Positions 8,600-16,646 are shown, counted from the first letter of the stretch. The stretch is 64,000 bases of DNA from Mycolicibacterium sp. lyk4-40-TYG-92 (GCF_030209435.1 NZ_JARVRX010000001.1:558001-622000), one strand, 5' to 3'. Program-made: numbers and translations. Notes: generated by a model not told the origin, from the letters alone.

Positions 8600-9685
8600 T
8601 CAGGCGTTTTTCTGGTACTGCAGCGTCAGCGCCCGCCGGTCCAGCTTGCCGATGCCCCGGCGGGGGAGTTCGGCGACCACGTGCACCTCACGTGGAGCGG
8701 CGGTGGTGGCCAGGGTGGCGCCGACGTGTTCCCGCAGGTCAGCGACGGTGGGTGCGTCGGCGTCCGGGTGCAGGACGACGGCGACGGCCACCCGCTGGCC
8801 CAGTCGTTCGTCGGGCACGCCGAACACCGCGCATTCGGCGATGGCCGGATGGCCGGCCAAGGCCGACTCGACGAGCGCGGGCAGCACCTTCAGCCCGCCC
8901 GTCGCGATCGCGTCGTCGACGCGGCCCAGCACCCGCAGCACACCCGAATCATCCACCGCGCCAATGTCATCGGTGACGAACCAGCCGTCCACGAACGGCG
9001 ACGGGTCGACGGGATTCCGGTAACCCGACGCCAGCGTGGGGCCGCCCAACGCGATCCGTCCGGTGTCGTCGATCCGCAGTCGGACGCCGGGCAACGGTTT
9101 TCCGTCGTAGACGCAGCCGCCGCAGGTTTCGCTCATCCCGTAGGTGCGGACCACGGAAATGCCTGCGGCCGAGGCCTTTTCGCCGAGGCCCGCCGGCATG
9201 GGGCCGCCGCCGATCAGGACGGCGTCCAACTCGGCCAGGGCCGCGGTCGCGGCGGGATCGGCCAGGATCTTGGCCAGCTGTACCGAAACCAGTGACGTGT
9301 AACGCCGACCGGGGCCCAGAGCTGCTACGGCAGAAGGCAATTCGCCGGCGTCGAAACCCGGGTCCAAGACGACGGGCACGGTGCCGGCCCGCAGGCTCCG
9401 CACCAGGACCTGCACTCCGGCGACGTGGTAGGCCGGCAGCGCCAGCAGCCACCGGCCGGGGCCGCCGAGCCGGTCGTGCGTGGCGTCGGCACTCGCGTGC
9501 AACGCCGCGGCGGAAAGCAAGGCGCCCTTGGGGGTTCCGGTGGAACCCGACGTCGACACCACCACCGCCACGTCGTCGTCGACGGGCTCGCCGGCCCGCA
9601 ACGTCTCGGTCAGCAGCGCGGTCTGACGGTCATCGTCGGCCGGCACCGGCAGCAGCGCGCCGCGGCCGTCCAGGGCCTGCGCCAA
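8600..9685 (-). CDS. menE: o-Succinylbenzoate-CoA ligase MenE
   Basis: A 361-residue adenylate-forming enzyme that activates o-succinylbenzoate to its CoA thioester. The AMP-binding motif STSGSTGTPKGA is near residues 44-55, followed by RTYGMSETCGG and the carboxy-terminal GIGKLDRRAL lysine motif. It is shorter than general acyl-CoA ligases but normal for mycobacterial MenE (Rv0542c, about 362 residues). The first usual start codon is TTG at 9685. The in-frame sequence upstream to 9748 encodes IAVLRTVAVGSGDAALALIP, which looks like genuine MenE sequence but begins with ATA, so the true start is uncertain. Confidence 0.92.
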   Translation of the reverse strand: MAQALDGRGALLPVPADDDRQTALLTETLRAGEPVDDDVAVVVSTSGSTGTPKGALLSAAALHASADATHDRLGGPGRWLLALPAYHVAGVQVLVRSLRAGTVPVVLDPGFDAGELPSAVAALGPGRRYTSLVSVQLAKILADPAATAALAELDAVLIGGGPMPAGLGEKASAAGISVVRTYGMSETCGGCVYDGKPLPGVRLRIDDTGRIALGGPTLASGYRNPVDPSPFVDGWFVTDDIGAVDDSGVLRVLGRVDDAIATGGLKVLPALVESALAGHPAIAECAVFGVPDERLGQRVAVAVVLHPDADAPTVADLREHVGATLATTAAPREVHVVAELPRRGIGKLDRRALTLQYQKNA

Positions 9686-9744
9686 TTCCGGGATCAGGGC
9701 GAGGGCCGCGTCACCGGAACCGACGGCGACGGTACGGAGGACGG

Positions 9745-10083
9745 CTATGTCGGGCCTCCATTGCCTGGGCCTCCGCCGCCAGGCTCGCCGTCGATCGGGT
9801 CGCGGGGATCGTCGAGGGGCCAGCCCTTCGCGGCCAAGCGTTCGCGGACGCGTTCGACGTCCTCGCCGCGGGGCAGCTCGTCGGTGATCTGGGTGATCAG
9901 TACGCCGATGTCGATGTCGTCGAATTCGCTACGGTTCATCAGCCCGCGTGCGACAGACTTGACTTCGTCGTTGGTCAGCCGCCGGGACAGCAGGGCAAGC
10001 AGCGGTACCCGATCGGTGGCCGGGATGCCGTCGGGATATCCGGCCTGCAGCCACGCCACAATCTTGCTGAGAAAAACGTTCAT
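9745..10083 (-). CDS. DUF3349 protein (Rv0543c-like)
   Basis: A 112-residue protein started at the ATG at 10083, which has GGAGGAGG (10098-10091) seven bases upstream. The frame is open further upstream but without conserved sequence. The domain carries the family hallmark WLQAGYPDGIP followed by LLALLSRRLTNDEV and ends in a Gly/Pro-rich tail. A paralogue lies at 11928-12236 in the pitA operon. DUF3349 proteins are small actinobacterial helical proteins of unknown function. It is followed immediately by menE, so it is the first gene of a DUF3349-menE-DUF4407 transcript. Confidence 0.85.
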   Translation of the reverse strand: MNVFLSKIVAWLQAGYPDGIPATDRVPLLALLSRRLTNDEVKSVARGLMNRSEFDDIDIGVLITQITDELPRGEDVERVRERLAAKGWPLDDPRDPIDGEPGGGGPGNGGPT

Positions 10084-10244
10084 GGCGTCACCTCCTCCGG
10101 GTTCTGGACGTCGGGCGTTGTCCACATCGATAGTCGCAATCCAGCGCCCCGAAACGGTAGACGCGGTTGCGGCGGGTTCACCGACACGGTAGTCCTCACC
10201 GCCCTGAGCAGCGCGTTGGCGGTAGAACCGCGCCTCACGAGCGG

Positions 10245-10261
10245 ATGAACTCTCAGTGAAC
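10245..10261 (-). promoter_or_regulatory. Possible PHO-box-like direct repeat upstream of pitA
   Basis: On the minus strand GTTCAC and GTTCAT occur 11 bp apart, the periodicity of boxes bound by PhoB/RegX3-type regulators. The site lies about 90 bp upstream of pitA and 160 bp upstream of the divergent DUF3349 gene. Only two half-repeats are seen, so this is suggestive at best. Confidence 0.3.
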
Positions 10262-10346
10262 ACCTTGAGCAGCTCCGCAAAGACCCAGGTCGTGGTCTGA
10301 TTTCGGGGTAACTGTAACTCGCAAAAAACGGCGCGGTTACACCAGA

Positions 10347-11603
10347 ATGAGCGCCATGAGCGCAGAGCTAGTCATCCTGGGGCTGTTGATCGCAACAGCA
10401 CTGGCATTTGACTTCACGAATGGATTTCACGATACCGGTAATGCCATGGCGACCTCGATCGCCACAGGCGCGCTGAAGCCCAAGACCGCGGTGCTGCTGG
10501 CCGGCGTCCTGAACTTGGTCGGCGCGTTCCTGTCAGTCGAGGTCGCCGTCACCGTCACCACCTCGGTGCTGAAGATTCAGGACAGTAAGTCCGGGCACCT
10601 CCTGAAGTCCATCGATGCGTCGACCGGACTCACCATCATCTTCGCCGGCCTCATCGGCGGCATCCTGTGGAACCTCCTCACCTGGCTGTTCGGCATCCCC
10701 TCCAGTTCGTCGCACGCGCTCTTCGGCGGACTGATCGGTGCCGGCCTGGCCGCGCTCGGGACTGCCGGCATCAACTGGTCCGGTGTCATCCAGAAGGTTC
10801 TGATCCCGGCCGTCGCAGCTCCGTTCATCGCCGGCCTCGTGGCCGCTGTCGGAACCTGGCTGGTGTACCGGATCACGCGCAACGTCATCAAGAAGCGCCG
10901 TGAGGACGGCTTCCGCTGGGGCCAGATCGCCACCGCGTCGCTGGTCGCGCTGTCCCACGGCACCAACGACGCGCAGAAGACCATGGGTGTCATCGCCCTG
11001 GCTCTCATCACCACCGGCCACCTGACCGGTGATGTGAAGAAGGACGGCCTGCCGTTCTGGATCATTGCCTCCTGCGCCCTCGCCATTGGTCTGGGCACCT
11101 ACATCGGCGGCTGGCGCGTCATCCGCACCCTGGGTAAGGGCCTCGTCGAGATCGAGTCCCCGCAGGGCCTGGCCGCCGAGGCATCCTCGGCCGCGATCAT
11201 CCTGAGCTCCAGCGCCGCCGGTATGGCGCTGTCCACCACCCACGTCGCCACGGGTTCGATCCTGGGCAGTGGCGTCGGCAAGCCGGGGGCGTCGGTCCGC
11301 TGGGCCGTCGCCGGACGCATGGCCATGGCCTGGCTGATCACACTGCCGGCCGCGGCGCTGGTCGGTGCCCTGTCGTACTGGCTGTCCTACGGCCTGAAGT
11401 CCGCGACCGGTTCGGCGCTGGTCGGCGATGGCACGATCTTCGTCATCCTGGTCGCGCTGTCGGGCTTCATGTACTGGCGTGCGCAGCAGCAGAAGGTCGA
11501 CAGCAGCAACGTCAACGCCGATTGGGACGACTCGACCAACTCCGTGGTGCCGGCCGACGTCCGTGACGCCGCCGCCAAGTCGCCCGAATCCGCCGGCGTC
11601 TGA
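10347..11603 (+). CDS. pitA: Low-affinity inorganic phosphate transporter PitA
   Basis: A 418-residue membrane protein of the PiT family (phosphate:proton or metal-phosphate symport). Both halves of the family's internal duplication are visible: FTNGFHDTGNAMATSIATGA near residue 25 and ALSHGTNDAQKTMGVIALAL near residue 205. About ten hydrophobic helices are predicted. It heads a three-gene operon with a small membrane protein and a DUF3349 protein. The same trio occurs in M. tuberculosis (Rv0545c-Rv0543c), but there it runs directly into menE; here it is separated from menE and inverted relative to it. Confidence 0.94.
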   Translation: MSAMSAELVILGLLIATALAFDFTNGFHDTGNAMATSIATGALKPKTAVLLAGVLNLVGAFLSVEVAVTVTTSVLKIQDSKSGHLLKSIDASTGLTIIFAGLIGGILWNLLTWLFGIPSSSSHALFGGLIGAGLAALGTAGINWSGVIQKVLIPAVAAPFIAGLVAAVGTWLVYRITRNVIKKRREDGFRWGQIATASLVALSHGTNDAQKTMGVIALALITTGHLTGDVKKDGLPFWIIASCALAIGLGTYIGGWRVIRTLGKGLVEIESPQGLAAEASSAAIILSSSAAGMALSTTHVATGSILGSGVGKPGASVRWAVAGRMAMAWLITLPAAALVGALSYWLSYGLKSATGSALVGDGTIFVILVALSGFMYWRAQQQKVDSSNVNADWDDSTNSVVPADVRDAAAKSPESAGV

Positions 11604-11635
11604 TTCCCCGCGAACTGAACGAAAAGGAATCACTG

Positions 11636-11917
11636 ATGAACTACGTGGAAGCCATCCTCAAAGTCCTCGTCGTGGGTCTCATCCTCGGCGCCGGACTGCC
11701 CGCGGTGTTCGCGGGCGGCCTGGTCGCCTACTCCAACGGAGCCGGCGGCGAGCACGCCGACGGATCGGTCGCGGCCCCCAACCCGATCCTCAAGTACCTG
11801 GGTCTGACGCTGTTCGTACTGGTCGGAGCGGTGGTCCTGCTCGCGATCCTGTGGATCACCCGGTCGACGATCATCCACCACACCGGCGTCGACCTCTTCC
11901 CCTTCCTGAAGAAGTGA
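11636..11917 (+). CDS. Small membrane protein of the pitA operon (Rv0544c-like)
   Basis: A 93-residue protein with two hydrophobic helices (about residues 5-33 and 53-75) joined by a glycine-rich loop. The ATG at 11636 has AAAAGGAA seven bases upstream. It lies 32 bp after pitA and 10 bp before the DUF3349 gene, the same order as in M. tuberculosis. It may be an accessory subunit of the phosphate permease, but that rests on co-location only. Confidence 0.8.
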   Translation: MNYVEAILKVLVVGLILGAGLPAVFAGGLVAYSNGAGGEHADGSVAAPNPILKYLGLTLFVLVGAVVLLAILWITRSTIIHHTGVDLFPFLKK

Positions 11918-11927
11918 GCTTGCGAAA

Positions 11928-12236
11928 ATGACCGAATCCAACGGATTGTTCGAGAATGTCCTGCGCTGGCTGCGGGCGGGATACCCCGACGGTGTGCCGC
12001 CCAAGGACTACTACCCGGTGCTGGCGCTGCTGAAGCGCTCGCTCACCGAGGACGAGGTCGTCGAGGCGGCGCGGTCCATCCTGCGCAGCAACGACGGCGA
12101 GACCCCGGTCACCGAGACCGAGATTCACGCCGCGATCGCAGCAGTCACCAACCAGGAACCCAGCGCTGACGACATCCACCAGGTGTCCGCGCGGCTGGCA
12201 TTGGTCGGCTGGCCGCTCGCCACGCCGGCGCGCTGA
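11928..12236 (+). CDS. DUF3349 protein, pitA-operon paralogue
   Basis: A 102-residue protein with the same WLRAGYPDGVP signature and LALLKRSLTEDEV helix as the protein at 9745-10083, and the shared ending GWPLATP. The two are clearly paralogues within 2 kb. This copy occupies the conserved place at the end of the pitA operon. Function is unknown. Its stop is followed by a strong hairpin at 12253-12284. Confidence 0.85.
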   Translation: MTESNGLFENVLRWLRAGYPDGVPPKDYYPVLALLKRSLTEDEVVEAARSILRSNDGETPVTETEIHAAIAAVTNQEPSADDIHQVSARLALVGWPLATPAR

Positions 12237-12252
12237 CAGACACTCACCACCT

Positions 12253-12284
12253 GAGACACCCGGAGCGCTAGCTCCGGGTGTCTC
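12253..12284. terminator. Perfect hairpin between convergent genes
   Basis: GAGACACCCGGAGC and GCTCCGGGTGTCTC form a perfect 14-bp stem with a 4-base loop. It lies after the pitA operon and overlaps the last codons of the convergent VOC gene. There is no U-tract. It should terminate transcription from both sides. Confidence 0.8.
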
Positions 12285-12657
12285 GTCGTAGTGGGTGGGT
12301 GTCGGGTACCTGCACGAAGATCAGGGCGACCTGATCGGGATCGGTGACGTGCAGCTCGTGCAGGCCCCACGGTTCCTGCCTCGCCGCACGGGCAATCGGC
12401 ACTCCACGGCCTTCGAGCTCGGCCTGGGTCTGATAGACGTCGCGCACCTGCAGCCACAGCGCGCCGGGGAACGGAACCGCGGGCCCGTCGTCGTCGCGGC
12501 CGTGGCCGGCGAGTTCGATGAGCGACTGCCCGGCGTAGAACACGGTGCCGGCACCGTATTCGCGGGCGATGGCCAGGCCGATCGCGTCGCGGTAGAAGGC
12601 CACCGACGCCGCGTAGTCGACGGGCCGGATCAGGATGCGGCTGGCCAGGATCTCCAT
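12268..12657 (-). CDS. VOC/glyoxalase family protein
   Basis: A 129-residue protein of the vicinal oxygen chelate fold (glyoxalase/bleomycin resistance superfamily). It starts with ILIRPVDYAASVAFYRDAIG, typical of the first beta-alpha-beta unit, and has a second unit ending in DPDQVALIFVQVP. Substrate cannot be assigned. It lies 4 bp after the SDR gene and matches Rv0546c, which neighbours the Rv0547c SDR in M. tuberculosis. The last codons form part of the terminator hairpin. Confidence 0.82.
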   Translation of the reverse strand: MEILASRILIRPVDYAASVAFYRDAIGLAIAREYGAGTVFYAGQSLIELAGHGRDDDGPAVPFPGALWLQVRDVYQTQAELEGRGVPIARAARQEPWGLHELHVTDPDQVALIFVQVPDTHPLRRDTRS

Positions 12658-12661
12658 CGCG

Positions 12662-13534
12662 TCACCCGGCCGGTTGTGCGCGTTGACGTTTCATCATCTT
12701 GTCGACCAGCCCGGGGACGAAGCTGTTGAGCGCGTGCGACGTCACCGCCATCCGGGGCGCGATGCGCACCGGGCGGGTCTTGGCCGCGGTGATCATCCAG
12801 TCGGCGGCTTCGTCTGCGGAGAGTCCGGGGAGTCCGTCGTAGGCGCGGGTCGGCGCGATCATCGGCGTCTTCACCAGCGGGTAGAACAGCGTCGACGAGT
12901 GCACTCCGCTCGCGCCCCACTCGGTTTCGATCACCCGGCTCACCGCGGTCAGCGCCGCCTTGGAGGCGTTGTAGACCGCGAACAGCGGCGACGACTCGTT
13001 CATCACACCCCACGTGGACACGTTGATGATGTGCCCGTCGCCGCGCTCGAGCATGCCGGGGGCGAAGCCGCGGACCAGGCGCAGCGGCGAGTAGTAGTTC
13101 AGCGTCATGGTGCGTTCGACGTCGTGCCAGCGGTCCAGGGACTCGGCCAGCGGCCGGCGGATGGACCGGCCGGCGTTGTTGATCAGGATGTCCACGCCGC
13201 CCAGCTCGGCTTGCACGTCGGTGATCAGTTTGTCGATGGCGTCCATGTCGGACAGGTCGCACGGCCGCGCGATGGCGTCGCCGCCGCTGTGGGTGATCCG
13301 GGCGGCCACCTTGTCCAGCAGGTCGGCCCGGCGGGCGACGATGACGACCGTCGCGCCGAGGCGCGCGAACTTGGCGGCGGCCGCCTCGCCGATGCCTGAC
13401 GACGCCCCCGTCAGCACGATGCGTTTCCCGGCCAGGTCGACCTCGCCGTGGCCCGACAACCGCTCGATCAGGGGTGGTCGCATGCCGGCGAGCAGCAGGC
13501 TCTCGCTGACGCGCTGTAGTGGACTCTTACTCAC
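12662..13534 (-). CDS. Short-chain dehydrogenase/reductase
   Basis: A 290-residue classical SDR. The NAD(P)-binding motif TGASSGIGEAAA is near residues 39-50, NNAGRSI near 121, and the catalytic tyrosine and lysine are in VYNASKAAL. Function beyond an alcohol/ketone oxidoreductase cannot be deduced. The GTG at 13534 sits six bases after TAAGCT (13546-13541), a leaderless arrangement. It corresponds to Rv0547c and is followed by the VOC gene in the same transcript. Confidence 0.87.
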   Translation of the reverse strand: MSKSPLQRVSESLLLAGMRPPLIERLSGHGEVDLAGKRIVLTGASSGIGEAAAAKFARLGATVVIVARRADLLDKVAARITHSGGDAIARPCDLSDMDAIDKLITDVQAELGGVDILINNAGRSIRRPLAESLDRWHDVERTMTLNYYSPLRLVRGFAPGMLERGDGHIINVSTWGVMNESSPLFAVYNASKAALTAVSRVIETEWGASGVHSSTLFYPLVKTPMIAPTRAYDGLPGLSADEAADWMITAAKTRPVRIAPRMAVTSHALNSFVPGLVDKMMKRQRAQPAG

Positions 13535-13559
13535 GCCCTGAGCTTAGGGGGCACGGCGA

Positions 13560-14207
13560 TCAGGCGGGCCAGATGTTCGTGTACACCAGGTCGTCGAGTG
13601 GGCGTGCCGTCGTCCAGCCGACGATCTCGAGTTCGGGGCGGTCCGGGAACTCCGGTACCGGGCCGACGCACAGCACCGCGATCGGGTCGGCGCCCCCGGG
13701 CATGCCGAGCAGTTCGGCCAGCGCTGCCGGTTCGAACAGCGAAACCCAGCCCAGCCCAAGGCCTTCCGCGCGGGCCGCCAGCCACATGTTCTGGATGGCG
13801 CACGACACGGACGCCAGGTCCATGTGCGGCATGGTGCGCCGGCCGAAGATGTGGCGTTCCCGGTCGTCACCCAGTGCCACCACGAACAGCTCGGCGCAGT
13901 CGCCGATGCCTTCGACCTTGAGCGCCAGGAACTCCGCCTCGCGCGGCCCGAGGGCCTCCCCGGTCTGGATCCGCTCGGCGTCGACGAGTTCCTTGATCGC
14001 GGTCCGCGTGGCCGGGTCAGTGATGTGCAGGAAGCGCCACGGCTGCATCAGCCCGACGCTCGGTGCCATGTGCGCGGCCTCCAGGATGCGGCGCAGAACA
14101 TCTTCGGGCACTTTGGAATTGGGCGTGAAATGCCGCATGTCCCGTCGCTCGGACATGACGCGGTAGATGGCTGCGCGTTCGGCGTCGGAGTAACTCGGCT
14201 CGCTCAC
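13560..14207 (-). CDS. bluB: BluB-type 5,6-dimethylbenzimidazole synthase
   Basis: A 215-residue flavoprotein of the nitroreductase superfamily. It matches the BluB branch, which cannibalises reduced FMN with oxygen to make 5,6-dimethylbenzimidazole, the lower ligand of cobalamin. Diagnostic stretches are ERRDMRHF, APSVGLMQPWRF, FGRRTMPHMDLASVSCAIQN and GLGLGWVSLFEP. The GTG at 14207 follows TAGCCT (14219-14214) by six bases, so it is probably leaderless. No other cobalamin gene is nearby. A nitroreductase with another role remains possible, but the motif set favours BluB. Confidence 0.82.
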   Translation of the reverse strand: MSEPSYSDAERAAIYRVMSERRDMRHFTPNSKVPEDVLRRILEAAHMAPSVGLMQPWRFLHITDPATRTAIKELVDAERIQTGEALGPREAEFLALKVEGIGDCAELFVVALGDDRERHIFGRRTMPHMDLASVSCAIQNMWLAARAEGLGLGWVSLFEPAALAELLGMPGGADPIAVLCVGPVPEFPDRPELEIVGWTTARPLDDLVYTNIWPA

Positions 14208-14226
14208 CCCGGGAGGCTAACAGGGA

Positions 14227-14694
14227 TCAGCGGGACCCGATCGCGTCGGAGTGCCGCCGGTGGAACCGGCGGGGCGGGTGCTCGGAGGATGTGGTTCGTC
14301 TGGGGAAGCCGAACCACGCCGCCAGCGCGACGTTGTATCCGGTGAGGGTCGCGTAGAGCACGGTGTCACGCGAGTCGAAGCCCAGCGGTCCCGGGCTGTG
14401 GCTCGAGGTGGCCGCGATGCACACCGCCGTCACGATGAACCAGCCGACGGCGGCGATGCGGTTGAACAACGCCGCGCTCCGGCCGAACGCGGCAAAGACG
14501 GTCAGCACGCCGACCACGAGCAGCAGGGAGCAGTGCAGTGGAGTCACGCGCAGCCACATGATCGGCGCCCCGGCGGCACCGAAATGCGGGTTCGCCATGG
14601 ACCAGGCCAGGCCGGTGCCGCCGAAGACGCCCAGCGCGAAACCCTCGACCCCCAGCGCCCACCGGCCGATCCGCGCATGTGCCCCGACGTCCAC
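14227..14694 (-). CDS. Four-helix membrane protein of unknown function
   Basis: A 155-residue hydrophobic protein with about four transmembrane segments (starting ALGVEGFALGVFGGTG, then LLLVVGVLTVFAAF, AAVGWFIVTAVCIA and TLTGYNVALAAWFG) and a basic tail. The frame is open to an ATG at 14769, but the added residues look non-coding. I prefer the GTG at 14694, which follows CACACT by six bases at leaderless spacing. It may belong to the DUF4383-like group, but I do not recognise it firmly. Confidence 0.65.
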   Translation of the reverse strand: MDVGAHARIGRWALGVEGFALGVFGGTGLAWSMANPHFGAAGAPIMWLRVTPLHCSLLLVVGVLTVFAAFGRSAALFNRIAAVGWFIVTAVCIAATSSHSPGPLGFDSRDTVLYATLTGYNVALAAWFGFPRRTTSSEHPPRRFHRRHSDAIGSR

Positions 14695-14823
14695 GTGCCA
14701 AGTGTGACGCGAGGCGCGCCACATCGACACGCGCCCAAGCGGATACACAGCGCACTCATGGGAAAGCACACAGCGTGCTGTCGTCCGTCCGACCGACAGG
14801 ACGCCGAACCGACGTCGGCGCGC

Positions 14824-15741
14824 TCAGAAGTAGCGCGGGAATTCGCTCCAGTCCGGGTCGCGCTTCTGCAGGAACGCGTCCCGGCCTTCCACGGCTTCGT
14901 CGGTCATGTAGGCCAGTCGCGTGGCCTCGCCGGCGAAGATCTGCTGACCCACCAGGCCGTCGTCGATCAGGTTGAACGAGAACTTCAGCATCCGGATGGC
15001 CTGCGGCGACTTGCCGTTGATCTCGGCAGCCCATTGCAGCGCAACGGTTTCCAGGTCCTTGTGGTCGACGACCTCGTTGACCGCGCCCATCTTGTGCATG
15101 GTCTCGGCGTCGTAGGCGCGGCCCAGGAAGAAGATCTGGCGGGCGAACTTCTGCCCGGCCTGCCGGGCCAGGTACGCCGAGCCGTAGCCACCGTCGAAGC
15201 TGCCGACGTCGGCGTCGGTCTGCTTGAACCGGGCATGTTCCCGACTGGCCAGGGTCAGGTCGCAGACGACGTGCAGGCTGTGGCCGCCGCCGGCCGCCCA
15301 GCCGTTGACGAGGCAGATGACGGGCTTCGGCATGAACCGGATCAGCCGCTGCACCTCGAGGATGTGCAGTCGGCCGGCGCGTGCGGGGTCGACGGTCTCG
15401 GCGGTCTCGCCGGAGGCGTACTGGTAGCCGCTGCGGCCGCGGATGCGCTGGTCGCCACCGGAGCAGAAGGCCCAGCCGCCGTCCTTCGGTGACGGCCCGT
15501 TGCCGGTGAGCAGGATGACACCGACGTCGGGGCTCATCCGGGCGTGGTCGAGGGCGCGGTACAGCTCGTCGACGGTGTGCGGCCGGAAGGCGTTGCGGAC
15601 CTCGGGCCGGTCGAAGGCGATCCGGACCGTCGGCTGCGGTTCACCGCCGCGCACATGGCGGTGGTAGGTGATGTCGGTGAGTTCCCCGAGTTCGGTCACC
15701 GGCTGCCAGAGCTGCGGGTCAAATGGATTGTCTGCGTTCAC
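14824..15741 (-). CDS. menB: 1,4-Dihydroxy-2-naphthoyl-CoA synthase MenB
   Basis: A 305-residue crotonase-fold enzyme that closes the second ring of the naphthoquinone from o-succinylbenzoyl-CoA. Characteristic regions are GWAFCSGGDQRIRGRSGY, the oxyanion-hole segment NGWAAGGGHSLHVV, and QTDADVGSFDGGYGSAYLAR with the catalytic aspartate. The length agrees with mycobacterial MenB (Rv0548c, about 314 residues). The GTG at 15741 follows TAAGGT (15753-15748) by six bases, a leaderless start. Confidence 0.96.
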   Translation of the reverse strand: MNADNPFDPQLWQPVTELGELTDITYHRHVRGGEPQPTVRIAFDRPEVRNAFRPHTVDELYRALDHARMSPDVGVILLTGNGPSPKDGGWAFCSGGDQRIRGRSGYQYASGETAETVDPARAGRLHILEVQRLIRFMPKPVICLVNGWAAGGGHSLHVVCDLTLASREHARFKQTDADVGSFDGGYGSAYLARQAGQKFARQIFFLGRAYDAETMHKMGAVNEVVDHKDLETVALQWAAEINGKSPQAIRMLKFSFNLIDDGLVGQQIFAGEATRLAYMTDEAVEGRDAFLQKRDPDWSEFPRYF

Positions 15742-15843
15742 GCCTCGACCTTAGAGCCGACTGTGTTTGGTGCGCGCCACCCAGGGGTACTAGATCGGAC
15801 ACAATCAGCGGCCGTTCGCGGCCCAAATACAGGGAGGTCCTTG

Positions 15844-16119
15844 ATGAAGCGGTCAGCAGGCGTGGTGGTGTCGGGAGTCATTGCCGGACTGATGCTGGTC
15901 GGATGCTCGCCGGCCGTCCAGGGTGGCGATACCAAGTGCAAGGACTTCGTGGGTGCCGACGAGAAGACGCAGAACGAGGCGGTCAACAAGATGATCAAGG
16001 ATCGCAAGGGCGCCGATCCGTCGTCGCTCGAGGTGTCGGGGACGCGCGCGTCGGCGCTGGCGTGGTGTCAGACGGTCGGCCAGCAGGACGCCCCGATCAA
16101 GAACGCGCCGCACATCTAG
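15844..16119 (+). CDS. Small HdeA-like lipoprotein
   Basis: A 91-residue protein with a lipoprotein signal (basic start, hydrophobic core GVVVSGVIAGLMLV, lipobox LVGC at residues 18-21). The mature part, CKDFVGADEKTQNEAV followed by a second cysteine in ALAWCQTVG, resembles the two-cysteine pattern of HdeA/HdeB acid-stress chaperones. That similarity is weak and rests on pattern only. GGGAGG lies about six bases before the ATG. The frame is open further upstream, but the signal peptide fixes this start. A long hairpin follows the stop. Confidence 0.75.
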   Translation: MKRSAGVVVSGVIAGLMLVGCSPAVQGGDTKCKDFVGADEKTQNEAVNKMIKDRKGADPSSLEVSGTRASALAWCQTVGQQDAPIKNAPHI

Positions 16120-16129
16120 ACGGCTGCCC

Positions 16130-16185
16130 GAGCGTGGGGGTTGACGCGGAAATTCGTCCAGAATTTCTCGTCAACCCCCACGCTC
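16130..16185. terminator. Long inverted repeat between convergent genes
   Basis: The 17-bp outer arms (GAGCGTGGGGGTTGACG, 16130-16146, and its complement, 16169-16185) are perfect. An inner perfect 7-bp stem GAAATTC-GTCCA-GAATTTC lies within. Together they make a 56-base hairpin exactly between the lipoprotein gene and the convergent oxidoreductase gene. No U-tract is present. It probably acts as a bidirectional terminator. Confidence 0.8.
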
Positions 16186-16193
16186 GTCGGTGT

Positions 16194-16646
16194 CTAGACG
16201 GGGTCGAAGCGGAACACCGCGCAGCGGCCGGCGAGCGCTTCGAATTCGTCGGGGTTGGGTCCGGTGACGAGGCCCGCGCTCTTCATGAAGCCGACACCTG
16301 TCGGCACCAGGATGGGGAACTGCCGCAACAGCGGCCGGGCCTCTTCGGCGGGTACCTCGAACAGCCGGACCGCTTCACGGTGCCGGCCGTGCGTGACGGT
16401 GGCAGTGTCTGCGGCCCGCGCGTTGCGTACCCAGTCGGCGTTCGGGAACCCGCCCACCACGTAGCGCCGGCCGTCGACCTCGAACGGGGTGATGGGCGTG
16501 GACCGCGGTTCACCGGATGTGCGGCCGGGCACCGTCAGCACCACGGGACCCTTGATCGGGACCACCCGCATGACGGCCATCATCACCTTGTTCATGGGCT
16601 TGAGCCACCAGGGTGGCTTGAGATTCGCGTCGCTGTCCTGGGCCAT
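16194..16646 (-). CDS. Deazaflavin (F420)-dependent oxidoreductase family protein
   Basis: A 150-residue protein of the DUF385/Ddn-like family, split beta-barrel enzymes that often use coenzyme F420H2 to reduce quinones and nitro compounds. Visible family features are VVLTVPGRTSGEPRSTPITP and YVVGGFPNADWVRNARA. Activity and substrate are unknown. The ATG at 16646 follows TAGCCT (16658-16653) by six bases, so it is probably leaderless. It converges with the upstream lipoprotein gene across the long hairpin. Confidence 0.83.
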   Translation of the reverse strand: MAQDSDANLKPPWWLKPMNKVMMAVMRVVPIKGPVVLTVPGRTSGEPRSTPITPFEVDGRRYVVGGFPNADWVRNARAADTATVTHGRHREAVRLFEVPAEEARPLLRQFPILVPTGVGFMKSAGLVTGPNPDEFEALAGRCAVFRFDPV

